Shown here piece by piece: positions 1-6,742 of a DNA stretch of 12,678 bases (position 1 is its first letter; each line of letters starts with the position of its first letter). This stretch comes from JAENVT01 sp031404635 (lineage in GTDB: Bacteria > Actinomycetota > Acidimicrobiia > Acidimicrobiales > Ilumatobacteraceae). A program made the position numbers and the translations under genes. The notes beneath the pieces are model-generated. The model did no database searches. It was not told where the DNA came from and saw nothing but the letters and a program-made list of their open reading frames with translations. The stretch covers positions 1 through 12,678 of the forward strand of contig JANNHY010000148.1 in NCBI GenBank assembly GCA_031404635.1. The letters are read 5' to 3'.

Positions 1-217
1 GCCACCGCTACGGCCGGCGGTCGACGAGGTCGATCGCATCATTTGGGTGCCACTCACCGAACTGGCCCGAGCCGACACGTTTCGCGAGGAAATCTGGGAG
101 GTCGAAGGCAAACGCCACCCGATCTTCTTTTTCGAGCTCGACGACGAGACGATCTGGGGCGCAACGGCGCGAATGTTGCACCAATTGCTGCGGGTTTCTC
201 TGGGCATCGGCGGCTGA
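1..217 (+). CDS. Nudix hydrolase, CoA-pyrophosphatase (NudL/YeaB)-like, C-terminal part
   Basis: Only the last 71 codons are present, read in the frame starting at base 2 and ending at TGA 215-217; the 5' end lies outside the window. The visible protein has a run resembling VPLTELARADTFREE, then GKRHPIFFFELDDETIWG, then ATARMLHQLL. The pattern in which the substrate side is described by a short strand, followed by 'WGATARML..LL', is typical of the C-terminus of CoA/acyl-CoA pyrophosphatase-type Nudix enzymes, which hydrolyse the pyrophosphate bond of CoA derivatives. The diagnostic Nudix box would be upstream and cannot be seen, so the substrate is inference. The gene converges on the decarboxylase gene with a 20-nt gap and no obvious terminator hairpin between them. 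Confidence 0.72.
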   Translation, partial: PPLRPAVDEVDRIIWVPLTELARADTFREEIWEVEGKRHPIFFFELDDETIWGATARMLHQLLRVSLGIGG

Positions 218-237
218 TGCCCAGCCCGCGCCCTGAC

Positions 238-1641
238 CTATGCCACTTGTTGGAGGAGACTCCAGGCTGCACGTACGTGGCGTTCCTGAGTAGCTCGAGC
301 GCCGATAGAGAAGCGCAACACCGAGCGGCCGTCGAGCACCGTGCGGGTGAACAGCACCGTGCCCGTGGCGTTGGCCTGCTCGATCAGCCGATCGGTGGCC
401 GCATCGCCGTCGGGCACGGCTAGGCACAGCAGGTTCAGCGGATGCGGGGCAACGATCTCGAATCGTTCGTCGGCGGCGACCCACTCGGCCAGCAGCTGCG
501 TGAGCCGCACGTGTTGGCGGATCATCTCCTGGACCATTTCGACACCATCGATGCGCAGGTGGAACCACAGTTTGAGGGAGCGGAATCGACGCCCCAAGGG
601 CACTTGCCAATCGCGGTAGTCGATCACCGCCCCGCGTTCGGCGGCCTGCGATCGCAGATACTCGGGCAGGATGCTCAACGCCCCGAGGAGAGCCTGCCGA
701 TCGGCGGTCCAGAACAGGTCACAGTCGAAGTTGATGCCCATCCACTTGTGCGGGTTGGTGCAATAGCTGTCTGCGTACTCCAAACCGGCGTTGACCCATC
801 GATACTCGGGCGCCAGCGCGGCGATGCCGCACATTGCCCCGTCGACGTGCAGCCACATCCCCTCGCTACGGGCGATGGCGCCGACCTCGGTCGTGGGATC
901 GAAGGCCATCGAGCTCGTCGTGCCGTGTGTTGAGCAGACCCAGAACGGCGTCAGCCCCGCGGCGCGGTCGGTTGCGATCATCTCGGTGAGTGCTGACGGT
1001 TGCATTGCGAACGTCTCATCGTGCGGTACAACTCGCAAGCGCTCGCTGCCGATGCCGGCAATCCTCAGGCCCTTCTCGACACCGGAATGAGCCTGTGATG
1101 TTGCATATGCAACGAGTCGGGACGCATCGCCATTGCTGTTGATCGAACCGTTGGTGATTCGCCAACGAGCGGCAAGTATGGATGCCAACGTCGCCTCGCT
1201 CGCCGACCCGTGGATCACACCGCCACCGGTCGAACTCGCCGAGTGAAAGCGTTCCGGCAGCCCGAGCAGTTCGAGCATCCAATCGACCATCAATGTCTCG
1301 ATCTCGGTGCATGCCGGGCTGGTGACCCAGCTCATGCCCTGCACCCCTAGACCGGCGGTGAGGAGGTCGCCGAGGATCGCTGGATACGACGAGTTGGCTG
1401 GGAAGTAGGCGAAGAAGCTGGGGTGCTGCCAGTGTGTCAGCCCGGGAACGACCACCCGATCAGTGTCTGCCATGACTGCCTCGAAGCCGTCAGGGACCGC
1501 GGGTGGGTGCTCGGAAAGTTGGGCGCGAACCTCGCCGGGCTGAACCTCCGAGGTCACCCGCTGCTGCTCGATATTCTCGATGTAGTCGGCGATCCAGTCG
1601 ATCAGCTGATGGCCATGTCGTTTGAAGTCCTCGGGGGTCAC
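238..1641 (-). CDS. Aromatic-L-amino-acid decarboxylase family protein (group II PLP decarboxylase)
   Basis: A complete 467-aa cytosolic PLP enzyme, close in length to animal AADC (about 480 aa). It aligns by eye with AADC along its whole length: N-terminal 'W..DYI' helix, H185 in SQAHSGVEK (stacks on the PLP ring), D267 in WLHVDGAM (binds the pyridine nitrogen), K299 in TNPHKW (Schiff-base lysine), and the mobile catalytic loop with Y328 in PEYLRSQ. That tyrosine is the residue that separates decarboxylases from aromatic aldehyde synthases, which carry Phe, so decarboxylation to an amine is predicted. Which amino acid it uses (Trp, Tyr, Phe, DOPA) cannot be read from sequence. The start is GTG at 1641; no earlier in-frame start is apparent. 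A TACCGT box (1648-1653) ends 6 nt before it, but the gene is also only 23 nt behind the small membrane protein gene, so co-transcription is likely. Confidence 0.9.
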   Translation of the reverse strand: MTPEDFKRHGHQLIDWIADYIENIEQQRVTSEVQPGEVRAQLSEHPPAVPDGFEAVMADTDRVVVPGLTHWQHPSFFAYFPANSSYPAILGDLLTAGLGVQGMSWVTSPACTEIETLMVDWMLELLGLPERFHSASSTGGGVIHGSASEATLASILAARWRITNGSINSNGDASRLVAYATSQAHSGVEKGLRIAGIGSERLRVVPHDETFAMQPSALTEMIATDRAAGLTPFWVCSTHGTTSSMAFDPTTEVGAIARSEGMWLHVDGAMCGIAALAPEYRWVNAGLEYADSYCTNPHKWMGINFDCDLFWTADRQALLGALSILPEYLRSQAAERGAVIDYRDWQVPLGRRFRSLKLWFHLRIDGVEMVQEMIRQHVRLTQLLAEWVAADERFEIVAPHPLNLLCLAVPDGDAATDRLIEQANATGTVLFTRTVLDGRSVLRFSIGARATQERHVRAAWSLLQQVA

Positions 1642-1664
1642 CCGGCCACGGTACCGCCCGCGGG

Positions 1665-1997
1665 TTACGGCCCCGGAGTGTGAGCCCCGTCGCGAGCCCG
1701 CACGCCACGAGCGATTCGCCAGCCGATGAACGCCAGACCGGCGGCGAGGGCAAGGAACACCAGATAGGTGTGGCCGTCGGCGCGGGCCCGGCTACCGCAG
1801 TTGGCCCGCTCGACTGTGCCGACACAGTCGTCGATGTTGTCGGCGTCAGGGAGTAGGTCGTTGGTTGCGGTCGGCGCCGAGGTTGACGACTCTGTAGTCG
1901 GTGGCGCCGTTGCGGTGGCGTGCGACGACGGCACTTTCGTCACCGTTGGAGCCATCGCGACGACCGCCACTACGCAGATCCGCCACAGCCTCGTCAC
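1665..1997 (-). CDS. Small signal-peptide/membrane-anchored protein, function unknown
   Basis: A 110-aa protein if started at GTG 1997. It begins VTRLWR followed by a hydrophobic stretch (residues about 7-16), which looks like a short signal sequence. Next is a Ser/Thr/Pro/Ala-rich segment (about 23-46), an acidic stretch with two cysteines (C58 and C67, in DDCVGTVERANCGS), and a single transmembrane helix (about 77-95, TYLVFLALAAGLAFIGW) with a basic cytoplasmic tail. The predicted topology is an exported N-terminal domain tethered by the C-terminal helix, with the two cysteines outside the cell and perhaps disulphide-bonded. The open frame extends much further upstream into guaA antisense, but that part has no protein character. 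The decarboxylase follows 23 nt later. No family was recognised. I found no TANNNT box at the usual distance, so the start is uncertain. Confidence 0.66.
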   Translation of the reverse strand: MTRLWRICVVAVVAMAPTVTKVPSSHATATAPPTTESSTSAPTATNDLLPDADNIDDCVGTVERANCGSRARADGHTYLVFLALAAGLAFIGWRIARGVRARDGAHTPGP

Positions 1998-2049
1998 CCG
2001 ATCATCGTCGCATCTCGTTCGCCTCGCGCGCACATCCCGGTCCTTGATG

Positions 2050-2080
2050 GTGACCGATGACCGCCGCCAGCACCTACCAT
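2050..2080 (+). promoter_or_regulatory. Putative guaA promoter (leaderless type)
   Basis: A -10-like TACCAT lies at 2075-2080, exactly 8 nt before the guaA ATG at 2089. GTGACC (2050-2055, 4 of 6 matches to TTGACA) is a possible -35, with a 19-nt spacer. No Shine-Dalgarno sequence precedes the ATG. The predicted transcript would start within about 3 nt of the start codon. Confidence 0.45.
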
Positions 2081-2088
2081 CGACTGCG

Positions 2089-3636
2089 ATGGTGCAGCGC
2101 AGCCAAACGGTGTTGGTGGTCGACTTCGGAGCACAGTACGCGCAACTGATCGCTCGTCGGGTGCGCGAACTCAACGTATACAGCGAAATCGTTCCCCACC
2201 GGATCACCGCCGCCGAGCTGGTCGCCGATCCACCTGCGGCGCTGATCCTGTCCGGGGGCCCGAAGAGCGTGCACATCGATGGCGCGCCGTCTCTCGATCC
2301 GGCGATCTACGAGCTCGGCCTTCCGATCCTCGGCATCTGCTACGGCATGCAGTTGATCGCTCAGCAACTCGGTGGCGAGGTCGGCCGGGGGATGCGTGGC
2401 GAGTACGGCCGTACCAAGTTGGAGGTAGCCGAGGGCCCGTCGGCACTTCTCCACGACCTGCCCTCGACACATGACGTGTGGATGAGCCATTTCGATGCCG
2501 TCACCCGGGTACCCGATGGTTTCATCGCTACCGCCTCGACCGCCGACGCTCCGGTGGCGGCGTTGGAAAGCGCCTCGCGAAGGATCTGGGGCGTGCAGTT
2601 CCACCCTGAAGTCGTGCATTCGCCGCACGGCATGGTCATACTTCAGCGCTTTCTCCACGACCTTGCTGGTTGCGCCCCGACGTGGACAATGGGCTCGATC
2701 ATCGATGCCCAGGTCGAATCTGTTCGTGCTCGGGTCGGCGATGGCCGGGCGATCTGCGGGTTGAGCGGCGGGGTCGACTCGGCCGTCGCCGCGGCGTTGG
2801 TGCACAAGGCGATCGGGCACCAGCTGACATGCATCTACGTCGACACGGGGCTGATGCGTCGCGGCGAGAGCAACCAGATCGTTGAAACCTTTCGCCGCAA
2901 TCAAGGCATCGAACTCATCCATGTCGATGCCGGTGAGCGCTTCCTCGAGCGCCTTGCCGGGGTCACCGAACCAGAGGCCAAGCGCAAGGCGATCGGAGAG
3001 CTGTTCGTGCGGGTCTTCGAGGAGAACACCGGCGGACTGACGGATGCGGAATACCTCGTGCAGGGCACGCTGTACCCAGACGTGATCGAAAGCGGTGGGA
3101 GTGATGGGACGGCGGCGGTGATCAAGAGCCATCACAACGTCGGCGGCCTGCCCGACGACATGACGCTGAAGCTGGTCGAGCCGCTGCGCAGCCTGTTCAA
3201 AGACGAGGTTCGCCGCCTGGGCCACGAACTCGGCCTGCCCGACGAGATCGTTTGGCGTCAGCCGTTCCCCGGCCCGGGTCTGGGCGTGCGGATCATCGGT
3301 GAGGTCACGCCCGAACGCGTTTCGATACTGCAACATGCCGACGCCATCGTTCGCCAGGAGATCCACGACGCCGGCCTCGAGCGCGAGTTGTGGCAAGCGT
3401 TCGCCGTGCTGGCCGACATCCGCTCGGTCGGAGTGATGGGCGACGCGCGGACCTACACCCACCCCATCATCATCAGGGCTGTGACCAGCGACGACGCGAT
3501 GACAGCGGATTGGGCGAGGTTGCCCTACGAGCTGTTGGAAACGATGTCGAACCGGATCATCAACGAGGTCGAGTTCGTGAACAGGGTCGTCTACGACATC
3601 ACCTCGAAGCCACCGGGAACAATCGAGTGGGAATGA
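2089..3636 (+). CDS. guaA: GMP synthase (glutamine-hydrolysing)
   Basis: A 515-aa cytosolic enzyme that converts XMP, ATP and glutamine to GMP, the last step of de novo GMP synthesis. The class I glutamine amidotransferase domain (about residues 6-195) has its triad at C84 (GICYGMQ), H172 and E174 (VQFHPE). The ATP pyrophosphatase domain begins after about residue 200 with the P-loop SGGVDS at 226-231. The C-terminal dimerisation domain ends with the family signature KPPGTIEWE. Length and all motifs are normal. The open frame runs on upstream to about 1768 without family similarity. ATG 2089 gives a protein beginning MVQRSQTVLVVDFGAQYAQL, as in other GuaA proteins; ATG 2047 would add 14 residues and is less likely. 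The gene is divergent from the small membrane protein gene. Confidence 0.97.
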   Translation: MVQRSQTVLVVDFGAQYAQLIARRVRELNVYSEIVPHRITAAELVADPPAALILSGGPKSVHIDGAPSLDPAIYELGLPILGICYGMQLIAQQLGGEVGRGMRGEYGRTKLEVAEGPSALLHDLPSTHDVWMSHFDAVTRVPDGFIATASTADAPVAALESASRRIWGVQFHPEVVHSPHGMVILQRFLHDLAGCAPTWTMGSIIDAQVESVRARVGDGRAICGLSGGVDSAVAAALVHKAIGHQLTCIYVDTGLMRRGESNQIVETFRRNQGIELIHVDAGERFLERLAGVTEPEAKRKAIGELFVRVFEENTGGLTDAEYLVQGTLYPDVIESGGSDGTAAVIKSHHNVGGLPDDMTLKLVEPLRSLFKDEVRRLGHELGLPDEIVWRQPFPGPGLGVRIIGEVTPERVSILQHADAIVRQEIHDAGLERELWQAFAVLADIRSVGVMGDARTYTHPIIIRAVTSDDAMTADWARLPYELLETMSNRIINEVEFVNRVVYDITSKPPGTIEWE

Positions 3637-3668
3637 GCGAGCACGACGGAACTACTTCGGCACTTGCT

Positions 3669-3698
3669 TCGACATCCGTTCGTAATATTTGGTAGGCT
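3669..3698 (+). promoter_or_regulatory. Putative promoter of the NlpC/P60 hydrolase gene
   Basis: TCGACA (3669-3674, 5 of 6 matches to TTGACA) and TAGGCT (3693-3698) are separated by 18 nt, and the -10 box ends 8 nt before ATG 3707. This is the best sigma-70/HrdB-like promoter in the window. A second AT-rich hexamer, TAATAT (3683-3688), overlaps it but has no partner -35 at a good distance. Confidence 0.55.
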
Positions 3699-3706
3699 GG
3701 GCGAGC

Positions 3707-4894
3707 ATGCGGTTCAGGGGCATCCTTCTTCATCGATCTGTCGCGGCCGTGATAGCGGTCGGCAGTTTGCTGTCGTCGGCAACCGTCGCCAACGCCGGCG
3801 CCGTCGGCAATCAGAAGGCCAAGGTCGATCAGCTGGCCGACCAACTCGACAGCCTCGAGAACCGCCTTGGTCAGCTCGACGAGGACTACGGGGCGGCGCA
3901 AGACCGCAAGGCTGAACTCGACCGGGAGATCGCCGACTCGCAGGCCCGTATTGCCGAGCAGGAAGCTCGCCTCGGAGAACTCGCGGACGTGCTCGGCGAT
4001 ATCGCCGTCGACAAGTACGTCAGCGGCAGCGCGCTCGACCTCAGCCCGCTCTTTTCCAACGCCGCCGCCTATTCGGAGGCCGAGCAGAGGGACTCGTTGA
4101 GTCGCCTGGCGCTCGACAGCGGCTCCGGAAGCACCGACGAGATGCTGGCCCTCGCCGAGGACCTTGCCAAGGAGCAGGCCGCACTGAGCCGCAAGCAGCA
4201 GCAGGTCGCCGATCTGGTGGCGTCGCTCGACTCCAAGCTTGCGGAGGCCGAGAAGCTACAGAGCGAATTCGAACAGAAGCTGGTGTCGGCCAAGGCCGAA
4301 CTCGGCGATCTGATCGAGCAAGAGCGCGAGCGTCGAGCCGAGCTTGCGGCGGCGGCCGAGATCGCCAAACAGAAGCAGGCTGCTGCCGGCGCAGCGGCCG
4401 CTGCTGCCAGTTCGAACAGCGCCGCCGCCGCACCTCGCGGTGGTGGTACCGCTGGCGACACCGGTGACGGTTCTTCCTCCGCAAACCCCTCGTCCTCTGG
4501 CTCGGGCGATACGGGTCTCGGCAGTTCAGCGCCGCCGGTTTCGTCGATGGCCGGAATTGCCGTGAATGCCGCATCGAGCCAGCTCGGCGTGCCCTACCGG
4601 TTCGCTGCCGAATCGCCCGGTGTTGCCTTTGACTGTTCGGGTCTGACCAAGTACGCATGGGGTCAAGCGGGCGTGTACCTGCCCCACCAATCAGGTGCGC
4701 AGTACGGGTCGACCCCGCACGTCTCGCAGAGCGAGATTCAGCCTGGCGACCTCATTTTCTACAAGTCGCCGATCGGCCATGTCGCCATCTACATCGGGGG
4801 CGGTTCGTTGATCCACGCGCCGCGCACCGGTGATGTCGTCAAGGTAGCTGTCGTGAATTGGTCCAAGGTGGTCGGAATCGGCCGACCGGGATAA
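3707..4894 (+). CDS. Secreted coiled-coil NlpC/P60 peptidoglycan hydrolase (RipA-like)
   Basis: A 395-aa precursor. Residues 1-30 form a signal peptide (RFR, then a hydrophobic core, ending ATVANA), with likely cleavage near 30. Residues about 34-225 are a long heptad-rich coiled coil, in two helical blocks. A low-complexity Ala then Gly/Ser/Asp linker covers about 226-280. Residues about 283-395 are an NlpC/P60 domain with catalytic C310 (FDCSG), H358 (GHVAIY) and a third polar residue H370 (LIHAPR). NlpC/P60 enzymes cleave stem peptides of the cell wall, typically D-Glu-|-mDAP. The coiled coil plus C-terminal NlpC/P60 layout is that of actinobacterial septal hydrolases, where the coiled coil is regulatory. 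ATG 3707 is preferred over TTG 3689 because it starts at the signal peptide and fits the promoter. The gene stands alone between guaA and the kinase gene. Confidence 0.9.
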   Translation: MRFRGILLHRSVAAVIAVGSLLSSATVANAGAVGNQKAKVDQLADQLDSLENRLGQLDEDYGAAQDRKAELDREIADSQARIAEQEARLGELADVLGDIAVDKYVSGSALDLSPLFSNAAAYSEAEQRDSLSRLALDSGSGSTDEMLALAEDLAKEQAALSRKQQQVADLVASLDSKLAEAEKLQSEFEQKLVSAKAELGDLIEQERERRAELAAAAEIAKQKQAAAGAAAAAASSNSAAAAPRGGGTAGDTGDGSSSANPSSSGSGDTGLGSSAPPVSSMAGIAVNAASSQLGVPYRFAAESPGVAFDCSGLTKYAWGQAGVYLPHQSGAQYGSTPHVSQSEIQPGDLIFYKSPIGHVAIYIGGGSLIHAPRTGDVVKVAVVNWSKVVGIGRPG

Positions 4895-4902
4895 CCCCCG
4901 GT

Positions 4903-4908
4903 TACGGT
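4903..4908 (+). promoter_or_regulatory. Putative -10 box of the phosphotransferase/hydrolase unit
   Basis: TACGGT lies 8 nt before the GTG start at 4917 and immediately after the stop of the preceding gene (4892-4894). I see no convincing -35, and no Shine-Dalgarno sequence precedes the GTG. The identical spacing to other boxes in this window is the main support. Confidence 0.4.
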
Positions 4909-4916
4909 GTCGCCTT

Positions 4917-5939
4917 GTGCAGGGCATCGACATCGATCGGGTCAGTTCGTGGCTCGAAGCGAATGTTGCCGGTTCCAGTTCCCCGTTTCAATTCGTACTA
5001 ATTGCCGGGGGGCGCTCCAACCTCACCTACGCCGTCAGCGACGCCAACGGCGAGCGGTACGTGTTGCGCCGTCCACCCCTCGGGCAGGTGCTGGCCACCG
5101 CCCACGACATGGCTCGCGAGCATCGCATCATCTCGGCGGTGGGTCGTACCGGCGTGCCGGTGCCGCGGGCGCTCGGGCTGTGCGTCGATTGCAAGGTCAT
5201 CGGCGCGCCGTTCTATGTGATGGGGTACGTCGACGGTGTCGTTCTCGATAGTCCGGAGCGGTCGGCCGAACTGCCTCTTGCGTTGCGGCCGCGGGTCAGC
5301 GAGCAACTCGTCGATGTGCTCGCCGATCTGCACGCTGTCGACGTCGATGCGATAGGCCTCGGCGACCTTGCCAAACGCGAGGGGTACGTCGAACGACAGG
5401 TCAAGCGGTGGTCGACGCAGTGGGAGCAGTCCAAGACCCGCGAACTGGCTGCCATCGACGAGGTAGCCCGGCAGTTGCGTGACAACGTCCCTCTTCAGCA
5501 GGGAGTATCGATCGTCCACGGCGACTTCCGCTTCGGAAACTGTCTGGTCGATGTCGAGCACGGCAGGATCAACGCCGTACTCGATTGGGAGTTGTGCACG
5601 TTGGGAGACCCGCTCGCCGACGTCGGCTATCTCGGTATCTACTGGTACGACGGCAACGCCGAGACGGCGCGCCCCAATGATCCAACTCCGGCCGGCGGAT
5701 TTCCTCCCTATGCAGACCTCGTCGAGCGCTACGCCCGGCGCACCGGGCGCGATGTCAGTGATCTCGGCTTCTACATCGCCTTTGGCTGCTGGCGCCTCGC
5801 GGTGATCAGCGAGGGGGTTTATTCACGATACCTGCACGGCGTGATGGGAGATGGAGGCGAAGTCGACATCGCAACATTCAAAGAGGCAACGGAATCGCTG
5901 GCCGAGCGAGCTTGGGGAGCGATCAAACAATGGTCATGA
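4917..5939 (+). CDS. Aminoglycoside-phosphotransferase-fold kinase (ACAD10/11-type APH family)
   Basis: A 340-aa protein kinase-fold small-molecule phosphotransferase. The nucleotide loop reads IAGGRSNLTY (29-38), followed by YVLRRPP (48-54) and a conserved E68 (AREH). The catalytic Brenner motif is HGDFRFGN (H201, D203, N208), and the metal-binding D223 is in LDWELCTLGDPLADVGY. This variant (GGRSNLTY...VLRRPP...HGDFRFGN...DWEL) is that of the phosphotransferases related to the kinase domain of mammalian ACAD10/ACAD11. These phosphorylate hydroxyacyl-CoA intermediates; the family is common in lipid-degrading actinobacteria. Antibiotic resistance is therefore not the likely role. The start is GTG 4917, since no upstream in-frame ATG exists in the gap. 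It overlaps the hydrolase gene downstream, so the two are probably translated together. Confidence 0.85.
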   Translation: MQGIDIDRVSSWLEANVAGSSSPFQFVLIAGGRSNLTYAVSDANGERYVLRRPPLGQVLATAHDMAREHRIISAVGRTGVPVPRALGLCVDCKVIGAPFYVMGYVDGVVLDSPERSAELPLALRPRVSEQLVDVLADLHAVDVDAIGLGDLAKREGYVERQVKRWSTQWEQSKTRELAAIDEVARQLRDNVPLQQGVSIVHGDFRFGNCLVDVEHGRINAVLDWELCTLGDPLADVGYLGIYWYDGNAETARPNDPTPAGGFPPYADLVERYARRTGRDVSDLGFYIAFGCWRLAVISEGVYSRYLHGVMGDGGEVDIATFKEATESLAERAWGAIKQWS

Positions 5940-6682
5940 CAGCGGCGCTCGACGGGTGGGGGCTTACCGAGTTCAGCGCCGATGGACGCACTCGCGCCGT
6001 ATTCCGCCGCGGCTCGGGCCCCGGTGTGATCGTCATCCACGAGATCCCCGGTATCACTCCGCACGTTGCCGCGTTCGCCAATGATCTCGTCGCGGCCCGA
6101 TTTACGGTGGTGATGCCCTCGCTCGTCGGTACGCCTGGTCGAGCGCTGTCGGGTGTGTACGGTGCTACGTCGATGCTCAAGGTCTGCATCGCCCGCGAGT
6201 TCACCACTTGGGCTCTGCAGCAGACGTCGCCGATCGTCACCTGGTTGCGGGCCCTGGCAGCCGACTTGCATGCCTCGGTCGGCGGACCGGGAGTCGGTGC
6301 GGTCGGCATGTGCTTCAGTGGCGGCTTCGCGCTGGGGATGATGGTCGACGACGTGATGGTCGCGCCCGTGCTCAGTCAACCTTCGCTTCCGTTCGCGCTC
6401 GGCAAGCCGCAACGGCGGGCCGACCTCAACCTGTCACCGAGCGACGCCGAGCGGGTGGGCGAGCGCGGCGCGGCGGGATGCGAGGTACTCGGACTGCGGT
6501 TCGACCGCGACAGACTGGTCGGGACTCGCTTCGAGTCGTTGCGGGCACTGCTCGGTGAGGCGTTCATCGCCGTCGAGTTGCCGAGTACATCGAAGCGTGA
6601 CCATTCCGTGCTCACCGAGCAGCGCGACGAGGCCTCGGTAAAGCGGGTCATCGAGTTCCTCACCTCCAAGCTCCGGCGCTGA
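5930..6682 (+). CDS. Dienelactone hydrolase family protein
   Basis: A 250-aa alpha/beta hydrolase. It has the family layout: E38 in VIHEIPG, the nucleophile elbow C128 in GMCFSGG, an acid residue (D192 or D194, in GLRFDRDRLV) and H225 in KRDHSVLT, giving the Cys-Asp-His triad typical of dienelactone hydrolases. The classical reaction opens 4-carboxymethylenebut-2-en-4-olide in aromatic degradation, but most actinobacterial members have unknown ester or lactone substrates. Two starts are possible: ATG 5930, with a GGGGAG Shine-Dalgarno-like run at 5914-5919 and 10-nt spacing, or ATG 5936, whose ATGA overlaps the kinase stop by 4 nt. I chose 5930 for the better spacing. Co-transcription with the kinase is likely. 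Confidence 0.85.
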   Translation: MVMTAALDGWGLTEFSADGRTRAVFRRGSGPGVIVIHEIPGITPHVAAFANDLVAARFTVVMPSLVGTPGRALSGVYGATSMLKVCIAREFTTWALQQTSPIVTWLRALAADLHASVGGPGVGAVGMCFSGGFALGMMVDDVMVAPVLSQPSLPFALGKPQRRADLNLSPSDAERVGERGAAGCEVLGLRFDRDRLVGTRFESLRALLGEAFIAVELPSTSKRDHSVLTEQRDEASVKRVIEFLTSKLRR

Positions 6683-6690
6683 TCCCGGCA

Positions 6691-6735
6691 AAGTGTGGTC
6701 GCTCGCAACTACGTACGTTGCGTACGACCACACTT
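6691..6735. repeat. Imperfect palindrome, copy 1 (flanks the DUF559 gene on its 3' side)
   Basis: Left arm 6691-6709 (AAGTGTGGTCGCTCGCAAC) and right arm 6717-6735 pair at 17 of 19 positions around a 7-nt centre, TACGTAC. It lies 8 nt after the hydrolase stop and 7 nt from the stop of the convergent DUF559 gene. It matches copy 2 at 43 of 49 positions when the trailing CGCC is included. It could fold as a strong hairpin in RNA from either strand, but no T-tract follows. Confidence 0.9.
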
Positions 6736-6742
6736 CGCCCTT

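Noticed and set aside
1768..2088. N-terminal extension of GMP synthase
   Set aside because: GuaA proteins start just before the VLVVDFGAQYAQL segment; the extension overlaps the divergent membrane protein gene and resembles nothing.
2074..3462. 462-codon open frame antisense to guaA
   Set aside because: It mirrors the GC-rich third-position pattern of guaA, shows no family motifs, and is fully covered by an unmistakable conserved gene.
3683..3688. TAATAT as the -10 box of the NlpC/P60 gene
   Set aside because: No -35 at 16-19 nt, whereas TCGACA-18-TAGGCT just downstream fits better and matches the spacing seen at other genes.
4885..4902. Short hairpin ACCGGG/CCCGGT with a 6-nt loop holding the NlpC/P60 gene's stop codon
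   Set aside because: Only 6 bp, no T-tract, and it runs into the -10 box of the next gene; too weak to call a terminator.
4917..5939. Aminoglycoside resistance kinase
   Set aside because: It has the APH fold but the GGRSNLTY/VLRRPP/HGDFRFGN variant belongs to the ACAD10/11-type metabolic group, not to known resistance enzymes.
6691..6735. Palindrome copy 1 as a simple bidirectional terminator for two convergent genes
   Set aside because: The position would fit, but there is no T-tract on either strand and a near copy lies 1030 nt away at the other end of the same gene. A terminator role may be added but does not explain the pairing.
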